The notes below the pieces were generated by a model. The model was given only the letters and a program-made list of their open reading frames with translations. It was not told the DNA's origin and made no database searches. Positions 1 to 7,113 of a DNA stretch of 18,442 nucleotides are shown piece after piece; within the stretch, counting starts at the first letter, position 1, and each line of letters opens with the position of its first letter. Location: the NCBI GenBank assembly GCA_035632955.1, contig DASQFU010000240.1, positions 1-18,442 on the forward strand, in the 5' to 3' direction. Source of the stretch: DASQFU01 sp035632955. GTDB taxonomy: Bacteria > Eisenbacteria > RBG-16-71-46. Position numbers and translations under genes: made by a program.

Positions 1-717
1 CATGTCCACGACGTCGGTCTCGTCGACGTCGGCGCGCACCAGCATCCGCGACAGGTCCGAGACCACGAGGATCTGCGTGCCGGGGTTGTTCATGGTCCCC
101 ATGATCACCACCTCGCCCGCCTCGACGTTGAGCGCGCTGACCACGCCGTCGATCGGTGCCACGAACCGCGTCTTGGACAGGTTGTCGGTGGCGGCCGCGA
201 GCGCCGCCTGCGAACGCTCGACCTCTTCGGACGCGCTCGTCACGGTCGTGCGCGCGGACTCATGAGTGGCCGTCGCTTGATCCCACTCCGCCTGCGACAG
301 CAGCTTCTGCTGGAACAGCGCGCGCTGGCGCGTGTAGTTCGAGTCGGTGACCTTGAACGTGGCCTGCGCGTCGGACAATCGGGCGCGCGCCGAGGCCAGG
401 GCCGCCCGGGCCTGCTGATGGGTGGCGCGATATTGCGCGTCGTCGAGCTGCAGCAGCAGTTGGCCGCGCTTGACCCGTTCGCCTTCCTTGACGGCCAGCC
501 GCACGATCTTCCCCATGATGTCGGCGCTGATCTTGACCTGGGTGCGTGGCTCGATCTTGCCCGGTGCGCGGACACGCGCAACGACGTCTTCGACGCGGAC
601 GCGCGCGAGCTGCACGCTCTCTTCCTTGCCGCGCGATTGGCGAGCCACATTGAGCCCGACCAGAACGGCGACCACGACCACGGCGAGTCCGATCCACAGC
701 CATCTCTTGCGTTTCAT
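1..717 (-). CDS. HlyD/MacA-family efflux adaptor (partial, 3' end outside window)
   Basis: The first 239 codons of a periplasmic adaptor subunit that would link an inner-membrane pump to the TolC-type channel encoded just upstream. An N-terminal membrane anchor (about residues 5-22) follows a basic MKRKR start. A lipoyl/barrel-sandwich half follows (about 48-92, with GKIEPRTQVKISADIMGKI and VKEGERVKRGQLLLQLDD), then a helical hairpin (about 95-182) and the second lipoyl half (about 184-222, RFVAPIDGVVSALNVEAGE). Reading is open to base 1, so the beta-barrel and membrane-proximal domains are missing only because the window ends. The ATG at 717 has a GAGG-like ribosome site and lies 46 bases after the TolC stop, so the two are probably cotranscribed. 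In this family the next gene is often a MacB-type ABC transporter; that is expectation, not seen. The substrate is unknown. Confidence 0.93.
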   Translation of the reverse strand, partial: MKRKRWLWIGLAVVVVAVLVGLNVARQSRGKEESVQLARVRVEDVVARVRAPGKIEPRTQVKISADIMGKIVRLAVKEGERVKRGQLLLQLDDAQYRATHQQARAALASARARLSDAQATFKVTDSNYTRQRALFQQKLLSQAEWDQATATHESARTTVTSASEEVERSQAALAAATDNLSKTRFVAPIDGVVSALNVEAGEVVIMGTMNNPGTQILVVSDLSRMLVRADVDETDVVDM

Positions 718-763
718 GCCCCCTCGTTTCCTTCCGGTTTCACCGCCGAGCGTCCGGGACGAG

Positions 764-2140
764 CTACAGGCCGCGCCCGCGCACGCGATCGATCTGGGCC
801 TCGGCGACACGAATCGCCGCCAGCGCGGACACCTGATCGCTCAGCACGCGTTGCCGCTGCACCTGCGCATCGACCAGTTCCAGGATGGTCGCGGAGCCCA
901 CGTTGTATTTCTCCTGGACGAGCTTGACGTTCTCGGTCGCGGCATCCACGGCACGCTGTGCCACCTTCGCGCGCTCGACCGCCTCGCCGTAAGCCAGCAG
1001 CGCCTGGTCCACCTCGGCCGCCAGGTTGCGATGCAGCGCGTCGCGGGCTTCCTGAGCGCGCAGCGTGCGCGCGCGCGCTGCTGCGATCCGCGATTCGGTC
1101 TCGAAGCCGGTGAACAGGTCGAGGTTGAGCGCGATCGAGGCGCGATACTCGAGATCGCTCTCGTTGCGGCCGTCGACCACGCTTGGCTCCGGCAAGGCGA
1201 CGCCGTTGGTGTCGAGGGTCGTGACCTTGAACGTAGACTTGGGCTTGTAATCGACTCCCCCCGCGACCGTCACGTAGGGCAGCCGGGCGAACTGCGCGGA
1301 GCGCAGGCCGGCTTTCGCGGCCGAGACGGCGGCATCGGTCGCCACCAGGTCGGGTCGCGCCTTCGCGGCCTCGGAGAGCAGGGTTTCGCGGTCGTAGGTG
1401 CCAACTCCGAGCGTGAGCACCGTGTCCACCGCACCCATTTCCGTCGCGCGCACACCGAGCTGGCGAGCGAGGAGGATGCGTTGGTTGGTGACGGCCTGGT
1501 GCGCGGTGAGCGAGTCGAGCTCGCCCTGCGCCGTGCGCACCTGGGCGGTGAGGACGTCGCTCTTGGAGACCGAGCCGACTTCGAACAGGGCTTGCACGCG
1601 GCGCTCGTCGTCGCGCGCGAGGCGGAGCGCACCAGTGGTCACGTCGGCGAGTCGCACCGCCCGCACCACCTCGTAGAACTGGCGTCGGGTGGCGAACACC
1701 ACGTCGTGGCGCGCCGCCGTCTGCTGGTAGCGTGCGGCCTTGAGCGAGTTGCGCGCCGAAGACAGGCCGGCAAGCGAAGACAGGTTGAGGATCGACCATG
1801 ACCCGGAGACGCCGGGCACGGTCGAATACTGCTCGAGGTCGCTGCGGTCGGTCGGAATCACGAAGCCGCCGAACACCTGCGTGCCGATGCGCTCTTCCTG
1901 CCAGAAGCCGCTGCGGCTCGCCGACGCCGTCACGCGCGGTAGCACGCCGGAGTAGGCCCCATAGAGGCCGCCGCGCGCATCGAGCACGTCGGCTTCCGCG
2001 TTGATCACCTGCGTGCTGCGTTCCAGAGCGATCCGGACCGCTTCATCGGCGGTCAGAACCTGGGCCCCGGCCGGCGCGACCAGCAGGCCGAGAAACGCCG
2101 GCGCCACCATCAGCATCCGCACTCCGTTCCTCCTCCTCAT
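764..2140 (-). CDS. TolC-family outer-membrane efflux channel
   Basis: A 458-residue outer-membrane factor, the usual length for the family. A signal peptide (about residues 1-26, hydrophobic LMVAPAFLGLLVAP, probable cut AGA/Q) precedes the repeated OEP helices and strands. Residues near 29-40 read LTADEAVRIALE, the typical opening helix. The C-terminal half carries the second OEP repeat, including VQEKYNVGSATILELVDAQ, a TolC-family hallmark. The open frame extends upstream to 2926, but that part is antisense to the Yip1 gene. The ATG at 2140 is chosen because it begins the signal peptide and has GGAGAG six bases upstream. It lies 86 bases after the Yip1-domain gene and 46 before the adaptor gene, so it forms a tripartite export operon with them. 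Substrate specificity cannot be read from the sequence. Confidence 0.95.
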   Translation of the reverse strand: MRRRNGVRMLMVAPAFLGLLVAPAGAQVLTADEAVRIALERSTQVINAEADVLDARGGLYGAYSGVLPRVTASASRSGFWQEERIGTQVFGGFVIPTDRSDLEQYSTVPGVSGSWSILNLSSLAGLSSARNSLKAARYQQTAARHDVVFATRRQFYEVVRAVRLADVTTGALRLARDDERRVQALFEVGSVSKSDVLTAQVRTAQGELDSLTAHQAVTNQRILLARQLGVRATEMGAVDTVLTLGVGTYDRETLLSEAAKARPDLVATDAAVSAAKAGLRSAQFARLPYVTVAGGVDYKPKSTFKVTTLDTNGVALPEPSVVDGRNESDLEYRASIALNLDLFTGFETESRIAAARARTLRAQEARDALHRNLAAEVDQALLAYGEAVERAKVAQRAVDAATENVKLVQEKYNVGSATILELVDAQVQRQRVLSDQVSALAAIRVAEAQIDRVRGRGL

Positions 2141-2157
2141 TCGGGTCTCTCCGCACG

Positions 2158-2185
2158 ACGCCCGGGCGGACCATCCCCCGGGCGT
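2158..2185 (-). other. 9-bp intercistronic stem-loop before the TolC gene
   Basis: Bases 2158-2166 (ACGCCCGGG) pair perfectly with 2177-2185 (CCCGGGCGT) around a 10-base loop. In the minus-strand mRNA the stem ends 17 bases before the TolC start and directly precedes its GGAGAG ribosome site. No T-run follows, so it is not a standard terminator. It could stabilise the downstream message, attenuate read-through or modulate translation. Confidence 0.55.
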
Positions 2186-2226
2186 ATACGGAGTTACGAC
2201 TCGCGCCTGCGAAAGTTGCATTCCCA

Positions 2227-2991
2227 TCACGCCATCGGTGTGAACATCGCCGCCAGCGCCGCCGCGAACACCAGAACGGCGATGTAGAGTCCACCCACCA
2301 CCCAGGCCACGGACTTGCGCGGCGCGCCGGACAGCGCCGCCGCGCCGAGAATCGCGACGACCACCGGCCACAGCGACAGCGGGCCCAATCCGTCGAGCAA
2401 GATGCCGAGGGCGCCCTGAAGCTTGCCGGGCGAGTCGCTCTCGGGAAGCAGGATCCCGAACCCCACATGCACGCCTTGCAACGTCTCCCGGGACCACGCT
2501 AGCACCGTGGTCAAAATTTGGGACGGGATCAACGCCAGGGAGGACCAGCACACGACTTCGAACGCGTGACGGTAGCGGACGCGCGTGCCCAACACGAAAC
2601 CGATCCCGAACCACAGGAGCAGGGCGAGCAGCAGCATGATGATCGGCCAGACGATGACCTGCTGCACCGTCGTGACCACGACCCCCGCGGGGCTGCGCAT
2701 GAACGACTCCATCTGCTCCATCTGCGCCGCCGTCATCTTGCCGGCGTCGATCTGCGTTTCCCACTGATCGACGACCATCGGCACGATCGCCCGATCGTGC
2801 AAAGCCGCGGTGATCACCGCGCCCACGACCATCATCACGAGCAGCGGGAACCACCATTGGGCGCGCGTCTCGAGGCCGCCCCAGGCGTGCGCCGGGCGGG
2901 CGAAGATCGCCGCCGTTCGTTCCCAAACGGAAAGTGACGGAGCATGCGTGGGGGACGCCCCGGTGACGGGGACGGCGTGCGTGGTCTCCAC
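2227..2991 (-). CDS. Yip1-domain (YIP1 family) membrane protein
   Basis: A 254-residue integral membrane protein resembling the bacterial YIP1 family. A short N-terminal cytoplasmic stretch with SVWERTAAIFARPAHAWGGL (about 21-40) matches the amphipathic entry of these proteins. About five membrane spans follow (roughly 47-64, 108-136, 146-166, 205-222, 229-251), with a charged loop at about 76-100. The start chosen is GTG at 2991, because CAGGAGG sits five bases upstream; the longer frame to 3249 would begin inside the TonB gene on the same strand and has an unlike, low-complexity N-terminus. It is first in the operon with the TolC and HlyD genes and has its own promoter. The biochemical role of bacterial Yip1 proteins is not established; association with the efflux genes is inferred from position only. 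Confidence 0.85.
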   Translation of the reverse strand: METTHAVPVTGASPTHAPSLSVWERTAAIFARPAHAWGGLETRAQWWFPLLVMMVVGAVITAALHDRAIVPMVVDQWETQIDAGKMTAAQMEQMESFMRSPAGVVVTTVQQVIVWPIIMLLLALLLWFGIGFVLGTRVRYRHAFEVVCWSSLALIPSQILTTVLAWSRETLQGVHVGFGILLPESDSPGKLQGALGILLDGLGPLSLWPVVVAILGAAALSGAPRKSVAWVVGGLYIAVLVFAAALAAMFTPMA

Positions 2992-3048
2992 GAAAACCTC
3001 CTGGACACTGGGGAATACAGGAGTCACAGCGCGGGGGATAAGAGGCGG

Positions 3049-3078
3049 AAGATAGCGAGGGGCGGCGTTCCGGGTCAA
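3049..3078 (-). promoter_or_regulatory. sigma70-like promoter of the Yip1-TolC-HlyD operon
   Basis: On the minus strand a -35 box TTGACC (3073-3078) and a -10 box TATCTT (3049-3054) are separated by 18 bases. Expected transcription start is near 3042, giving a leader of about 50 bases to the GTG at 2991. The boxes match consensus at 5 of 6 and 4 of 6 positions in an otherwise GC-rich gap. Confidence 0.6.
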
Positions 3079-3136
3079 CGCGGCCCCTACCGGCGCGGGA
3101 TAAAGCCGGGTCGGGCGCGGACGGCGCCGACGTCGC

Positions 3137-3865
3137 CTATTCGTGCAACCTGAAGCGGAACGGGATGATGACGTAGACCTGCATGGGCTCGCCATCAACC
3201 AGCGCCGGCGTGAACACCCAGCGGCGCGCGGCCTCCAGCGCGGCCGCATCGAGCGGCGGAACGCTGCGCAGGATTTCGGCCTTCGTCACCCTGCCTTCCA
3301 GCCCGACGACGACGCGAACGACCACCAGGCCCTCGCTGGCGACCTCTTTGGCGAACAGCGGGTATTCCGGACGCGGCGCGACGACCGCCTCGGGCATCAC
3401 GTCCGCGTGATAGGACTCGATGACGGGCTGGATGCCGCCGATGTCACGACGCGGTTGCTTGCCCCTCCCCTCGGACTCGGCCGTGATGGTCTGACCGGGA
3501 GGTGTCTCCCCGACAGGGCCCACTGGCGCGGGCGGTTGCCACACCGAATCGGGCGCGTCGGCCAAGGGCTCGAATCTCCCGTCCTCAGGCGGCGGAGGGG
3601 ACGGCGGGACCGGCACGGGTGGCGGCGGCGAGTCCGGGATCGGATCGAACTGTGGCGGCGGATCGTTGATGCGCGGCGGAGGGATCGGAACCTTGAACAC
3701 CTGCCGATCGGGAACGAACGCGCCGGTGCCGAACGCCATGCCGAACACCGCGCACCACAGCGCGCAGCCGAGCGCCAGCGCCCGCGCGAGATCCGGCCGC
3801 GAGCCTTGCAGCAGCTCCGGCGCGCCATAGGGCATGAAGTCGAACAACGTAATCTTTCGAGTCAT
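3137..3865 (-). CDS. Energy transducer TonB (second copy, distal)
   Basis: A 242-residue TonB-family protein that would carry energy from an ExbB/ExbD motor to outer-membrane receptors. Residues 8-18 hold a cytoplasmic box, FDFMPYGAPEL, followed by one membrane span (about 28-50). A proline-rich periplasmic spacer comes next (about 58-125, runs such as PPPPVPVPPSPPPP). The TonB C-terminal domain fills about 155-242, with PRPEYPLFAKEVASEGLVVV, then LDAAALEAARRWVFTPAL and a closing strand VYVIIPFRFRLHE. The ATG at 3865 has GGGAG upstream. It lies 259 bases after the first TonB gene, a longer gap than elsewhere in the array, so it may be partly uncoupled from it. It shares the FMPYGAPEL box with that paralogue but has a much richer proline spacer, suggesting a different reach or partner. 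Confidence 0.93.
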   Translation of the reverse strand: MTRKITLFDFMPYGAPELLQGSRPDLARALALGCALWCAVFGMAFGTGAFVPDRQVFKVPIPPPRINDPPPQFDPIPDSPPPPVPVPPSPPPPEDGRFEPLADAPDSVWQPPAPVGPVGETPPGQTITAESEGRGKQPRRDIGGIQPVIESYHADVMPEAVVAPRPEYPLFAKEVASEGLVVVRVVVGLEGRVTKAEILRSVPPLDAAALEAARRWVFTPALVDGEPMQVYVIIPFRFRLHE

Positions 3866-4017
3866 CGGGTTCTCCCCCGCCGCCCGGTCGCGGCGGCACG
3901 AGTGTGATCCCGGTCGTGAACGATGAGGATCGAGACAGATTCTTGCTGGACTCGAAGCGCCGCGCCGGACACGTGCGCGCGACAGCGGGTCTCGGTGGGG
4001 ATAGATCGCGTTCAGGA

Positions 4018-4055
4018 ATCCGGAGTAGCCGGATCCGTGCGGCCGGGACGGCCGC
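4018..4055 (-). other. Two consecutive stem-loops in the TonB-TonB gap
   Basis: In the 259-base gap between the two TonB genes, ATCCGG (4018-4023) pairs with CCGGAT (4029-4034) around AGTAG, and GCGGCC (4039-4044) pairs with GGCCGC (4050-4055) around five bases. Both stems are perfect 6-bp and sit back to back. No T-run follows, so this is a possible read-through attenuator or stability element rather than a clear terminator. I find no convincing promoter in the rest of 3866-4124. Confidence 0.4.
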
Positions 4056-4124
4056 GAACGCCTGGTCTCGAAGTCCCGGTCGGGGACTATGCTGCGCCCG
4101 GGCGTGACCGGCCGGGCGGAACTG

Positions 4125-4841
4125 CTAGTGCAACGTGAAGCGCACCGGCACCGCCACCCACACGGCGACCGGCTTGTTGTTCGACAGCGCCGGCTTGAAC
4201 ACCCACGCCTTGACCGCGGTGAGCGCGGCCGAGTCGAGCATCGGGATCGACTTCACCACCCGCGTGTCCTTGACCTTCCCGTCCTTGCCGACCAGCGCCT
4301 GGACCTGGACCGTGCCGTCCACGCCCGCCTCGCGTGCGAGATCCGGGTAGATCGGTGCCACCTTGGTGATGGCCTCGGGCAGCTCCTCGACGTACACGTA
4401 TTCGCCGAACGTAGGCAGGCGATCTTCCTCGGGCGGCGCGACCACCATCTGATCGTCGCCGGTGGCGACGCCCGGGGTGGCCTGAGCGATCTCTTCCTGG
4501 GACGCGATGGTCTGCTCGGGCGGCGCTTCCGCATCCGGCACCGGAACCGCGACACCCACGGTCGGCGGCGCAACCGGAATCTGGATCTGCACCTGGGGCG
4601 GTGGCGCTGCGTCCGTCAGCGGCGGCGGAGCCTCGAGCTCGCGATAGGGCACGACGATCACGCTGGTTTCGTGCGGCCGGCTCTTGAGGAACGCGTTGGT
4701 GCCGAAAGACAGCAGGAACAGCACGATCCAGGCGGCGCTCCCGACCAGGACGCCGCGGAACATGTATTTCCGGGCGACTTCCTTGAGCTCGGGCGCCCCA
4801 TAGGGCATGAACTCATAGAGCGCTTCGGCCGGGGATCTCAT
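4125..4841 (-). CDS. Energy transducer TonB (first copy, coupled to ExbD)
   Basis: A 238-residue TonB-family protein. The cytoplasmic N-terminus contains YEFMPYGAPELKEVARKY (about 9-26), then a single membrane span (about 28-51) and a Pro/Val-rich spacer (about 70-115). The TonB C-terminal fold covers about 150-238 and includes VAPIYPDLAREAGVDGTVQV and AALTAVKAWVFKPAL. The ATG overlaps the preceding exbD stop by four bases (ATGA), so translation is probably coupled and this is the TonB matched to the ExbB/ExbD set. Its N-terminal FMPYGAPEL box is identical to that in the distal TonB. The receptors it serves are not in the window. Confidence 0.95.
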   Translation of the reverse strand: MRSPAEALYEFMPYGAPELKEVARKYMFRGVLVGSAAWIVLFLLSFGTNAFLKSRPHETSVIVVPYRELEAPPPLTDAAPPPQVQIQIPVAPPTVGVAVPVPDAEAPPEQTIASQEEIAQATPGVATGDDQMVVAPPEEDRLPTFGEYVYVEELPEAITKVAPIYPDLAREAGVDGTVQVQALVGKDGKVKDTRVVKSIPMLDSAALTAVKAWVFKPALSNNKPVAVWVAVPVRFTLH

Positions 4842-5338
4842 AACGACGACACCTCCTGCTTGTCCTCGTCAGAAAGTTTATCCAAAGAAAACCGTGTCAG
4901 TCGAGACATATCTAGCCCGTCGATCACGTTCACCATGTTCGCGAATTTCGCTTCGCGATCGATCTTGATTGTCACCACCAGGGCCGTGTCGTTGCGGAAG
5001 CTCTTGAAGACGTTCTCCAGACCCGCCACCGAGGTGCGGGCCCAGGGGATCTCCTTGGAGCCCTTCTTCCAGTAGGCGCGCTCTTCGTCGAGCACCCGGA
5101 GCTGCAGGACGTTGGATTCCTTGACCTGGATCTCGACCTTCTCGTCCGGGGGCAAGTTGATCTCGAGCGCCTGAGGCGTCCGGAACACCGTCGTCACCAT
5201 GAAGAAGATCAAGAGCAGGAACGCGACGTCCACCATCGGCGTCATGTCGATGCGGATGCCGACGCGCCGCTTGGGACGCGAGAACCCGGGGCCCTTCTTC
5301 TTACCTGCGCGTGGTTGCGGGGTATCGACTGCACCCAT
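4838..5338 (-). CDS. exbD: Biopolymer transport protein ExbD (second copy)
   Basis: A 166-residue ExbD/TolR-family protein, part of the proton-driven motor that powers TonB. A basic cytoplasmic segment (KKKGPGFSRPKRRVGIRI) precedes the membrane span DMTPMVDVAFLLLIFFM (about 31-47). Asp37 in PMVDVAF is at the position of the conserved proton-carrying Asp of the family. The periplasmic domain follows. It differs from the other ExbD by a longer N-terminus and an insert with EERAYWKKGSKEIPWARTSV (about 85-104). The start lies six bases after a perfect AAGGAGGTGA ribosome site that begins within the stop of the upstream exbD, and its own stop overlaps the TonB start. Two unlike ExbDs behind one ExbB suggests a heteromeric ExbD assembly; that is inference. 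Confidence 0.95.
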   Translation of the reverse strand: MGAVDTPQPRAGKKKGPGFSRPKRRVGIRIDMTPMVDVAFLLLIFFMVTTVFRTPQALEINLPPDEKVEIQVKESNVLQLRVLDEERAYWKKGSKEIPWARTSVAGLENVFKSFRNDTALVVTIKIDREAKFANMVNVIDGLDMSRLTRFSLDKLSDEDKQEVSSL

Positions 5339-5344
5339 GGATCC

Positions 5345-5354
5345 TCACCTCCTT
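5345..5354 (-). promoter_or_regulatory. Perfect Shine-Dalgarno of the second exbD
   Basis: The minus strand reads AAGGAGGTGA, fully complementary to the usual 16S 3' end, six bases before the ATG at 5338. Its first base is the last base of the TAA stop of the preceding exbD. No other gene in this array has so strong a site, which suggests this ExbD is made in larger amount. Confidence 0.85.
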
Positions 5355-5848
5355 TACGGGGTCGGAGCCGTGCGCGCGAGCGCGCCCGCTCCGCCTTCGA
5401 GATCCGTCATGACGTTGAAGCGCGGCGCCTTGGCTTCCTGGAGCGCGAGCATCATGTCCGCCATGATGCCGTACGGGGCGTCCTTGTCCATCTTGACGAT
5501 TATGCGCGCGGCCGGATTCGCCGACCGTGCCGTCTTCAACACGTCGGGGAGCCCGAGGGCCACCTCGTCCGGCGACAGCTCCTGGGCGACCTCGCTGCCG
5601 CTCCTCCGGTACACCACACGTACGCGCGCCTGATTCCCGTATTCCGGCTTCGGGCTCGTGACGTTGAGCGTAATGATGTTGGATTCGGGCGCCTTGGCCT
5701 CGGAGTTCGACTCCGGCAGTGTGATCTTGTCCTTCTCGGGTGGGTCGAACTGGGTCGTGGTCATGAAGAAGATGAGGAGTAGGAAGGCCACGTCGACCAT
5801 CGGCGTCATGTCGATCGCAATGCCGATGCGCCGCATCTTTTTCAGCAT
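5354..5848 (-). CDS. exbD: Biopolymer transport protein ExbD (first copy)
   Basis: A 164-residue ExbD/TolR-family protein. A very short cytoplasmic end (MLKKMRRIGIAI) leads into DMTPMVDVAFLLLIFFMTTT (about 13-32), with Asp19 at the conserved proton-pathway position. The periplasmic domain holds the usual alternating strands, including PAARIIVKMDKDAPYGIM (about 111-128) and a final LQEAKAPRFNVMTD-type helix and strand. The start has AGAGGAG upstream, formed partly from the exbB stop, and lies 12 bases after exbB; the next exbD follows at 15 bases. It acts in the inner membrane with ExbB as the stator-like proton channel for TonB. Confidence 0.95.
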   Translation of the reverse strand: MLKKMRRIGIAIDMTPMVDVAFLLLIFFMTTTQFDPPEKDKITLPESNSEAKAPESNIITLNVTSPKPEYGNQARVRVVYRRSGSEVAQELSPDEVALGLPDVLKTARSANPAARIIVKMDKDAPYGIMADMMLALQEAKAPRFNVMTDLEGGAGALARTAPTP

Positions 5849-5860
5849 GGCGACGCTCCT

Positions 5861-6598
5861 CTACCGCTCGGTGGCCGAGGCGGACAGCAGCTGGACGGCC
5901 TCGTAGCTGGCTTCGTCCATCATGTAGTTGAAGCTGTCCACGCGCGTCACGAACACGTTGTAGGCGACGATCCCCGCGATCGCGACGAACAGACCGCCGG
6001 CCGTATTGATGAGCGCCTCGGAGATGCCGACGGCGAGCTTGCTCGCGTCGACGGCGCCGGTGTGGCCGAGCGCCGAGAACGAACGGATCATCCCGATCAC
6101 CGTTCCGAGCAGCCCGACCATGGTGGCGATCGAGGCGATCGTCGACAGCGCGATCAGGTTGCGCTCGAGCAATGGCACCTCGAGGCCGTTGGCTTCCTGG
6201 ATCGCCGCCTGGGTCTCGGCGACGATCTTCTCCTTCGGCGCGCCCTCGGCGCGCAGTTGCTGGTAGCGCTCGAGACCGGCGCGAATCACGTTGGCGGCGG
6301 AGCCGCGCTGCTGCGCGCACAACTGGATCGCGCGATCGACGTCGCCGGCGTGCAGAGCCTTGCGAACGTTGTTGAGGAAGTCCGGCAGCGAGCCGCGCCC
6401 CTGTGCCTTCTTCAGGCTCCAGATGCGCTCGATGATGAAGGCGGTCTGCAGGATGGTGAGCATGATCAGGCCGGCGACCAGCGGGCCGCCCTGCTTCATC
6501 TGGTTGCCGATCTCGCCGAGCGCGGGCAGGAACCACCAGATGGCGATGGAGATGATCGCGGCGAGCGTGAAGCCCAAGGGAACGATGAACCGATTCAT
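5861..6598 (-). CDS. exbB: MotA/TolQ/ExbB proton-channel family protein
   Basis: A 245-residue ExbB-type protein, the pentameric inner-membrane motor subunit. Spans are visible at about 4-25, 40-57, 147-172 and 192-215. The last two carry the family signature: TMVGLLGTVIGMIRSFSAL (about 159-177) and ISEALINTAGGLFVAIAGI (about 192-210). A cytoplasmic domain with many charged residues lies between (about 60-145). The start chosen is the ATG at 6598, with GGAGGAA upstream; an extended TTG start at 6628 would lie inside the hairpin and upstream of that ribosome site. It is followed at 12 bases by exbD. The 142-base gap on its 5' side has no clear promoter, so it may depend on read-through from the STAS/TPR genes. 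Confidence 0.95.
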   Translation of the reverse strand: MNRFIVPLGFTLAAIISIAIWWFLPALGEIGNQMKQGGPLVAGLIMLTILQTAFIIERIWSLKKAQGRGSLPDFLNNVRKALHAGDVDRAIQLCAQQRGSAANVIRAGLERYQQLRAEGAPKEKIVAETQAAIQEANGLEVPLLERNLIALSTIASIATMVGLLGTVIGMIRSFSALGHTGAVDASKLAVGISEALINTAGGLFVAIAGIVAYNVFVTRVDSFNYMMDEASYEAVQLLSASATER

Positions 6599-6619
6599 TG
6601 CGCTGGGTTCCTCCGTGGT

Positions 6620-6635
6620 CCGGGCCAAAGCCCGG
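6620..6635 (-). other. Stem-loop just upstream of the exbB ribosome site
   Basis: CCGGGC (6620-6625) pairs with GCCCGG (6630-6635) around a four-base loop. In mRNA the stem ends five bases before the GGAGG (complement at 6610-6614) used by exbB. It resembles the hairpins before the TolC gene and between the TonB genes in being GC-only and lacking a T-run. Possible attenuator or translational control. Confidence 0.4.
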
Positions 6636-6740
6636 GCGCACCGTTCTGCGCTGCACTGTCGAGGGCCGGCCGGTTCGCCGTCCCGCTCCGAGCGCGGTTG
6701 TCAGCCGCGCCGAGGTGGCTCCATCGTGCGTCTCGCCCGG

Positions 6741-7100
6741 TCAGCGGGACGTTTGCTCCTCCACCGCGAACGCCGCGACCGCCTGCTCCTCGGTGTCGTG
6801 ATGGTCGAAGACCATGATCAGCTTCGTCATCGTGAACAGATCGCGGATCCGCTTGCCGAGGCCGCACAGCTTGATCTCTCCGCCGCGGCCCCGATAGTTG
6901 CTGAAGCCCCGCATCAAGACGCCGATCGCGATCGAGTTGAGCGACTGGCATTCCGACATGTTCAAGACCATGCGCGTGTTGCCGGTCGCGGCTTCGTCCA
7001 TGATCGCCTTCTGAAGATCGTCCGTCTCCTGGTCCCCGAAAAAGCTGCCTCGTGGATACAGGATCACGATGCTGCGGACCTCTTTGCGGCGAACGGACAC
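6741..7100 (-). CDS. STAS-domain protein (anti-sigma factor antagonist-like), first of pair by coordinate
   Basis: A 119-residue single STAS domain. Strand-helix order fits the SpoIIAA/RsbV fold: IVILYPRGSFFGD (about 11-23), helix at about 26-38, RMVLNMSECQSLNSIAIGVL (about 43-62), then IKLCGLGKRIRDLFTMTKL (about 76-94) and the terminal helix. Where SpoIIAA has Asp-Ser-Ser-Gly-Leu-Gly, this has Asn55-Ser56-Ile57-Ala58-Ile59-Gly60, so one hydroxyl residue is kept and the second is Ile. It starts with GTG at 7100 with a GGGGGA stretch upstream, 13 bases after the other STAS gene. No kinase, phosphatase or sigma factor gene is in the window, so a classical partner switch is unproven. It could instead be a structural adaptor. 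Confidence 0.9.
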   Translation of the reverse strand: MSVRRKEVRSIVILYPRGSFFGDQETDDLQKAIMDEAATGNTRMVLNMSECQSLNSIAIGVLMRGFSNYRGRGGEIKLCGLGKRIRDLFTMTKLIMVFDHHDTEEQAVAAFAVEEQTSR

Positions 7101-7113
7101 GACGTTCCCCCTC

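Noticed and set aside
422..1801. 459-residue plus-strand open frame
   Set aside because: Antisense to the HlyD and TolC genes, whose family motifs are unmistakable; a GC-bias shadow.
2141..2926. N-terminal extension of the TolC frame
   Set aside because: It lies over the Yip1 gene in another frame of the same strand, and the residues are low-complexity Arg/Gly; the signal peptide fixes the start at 2140.
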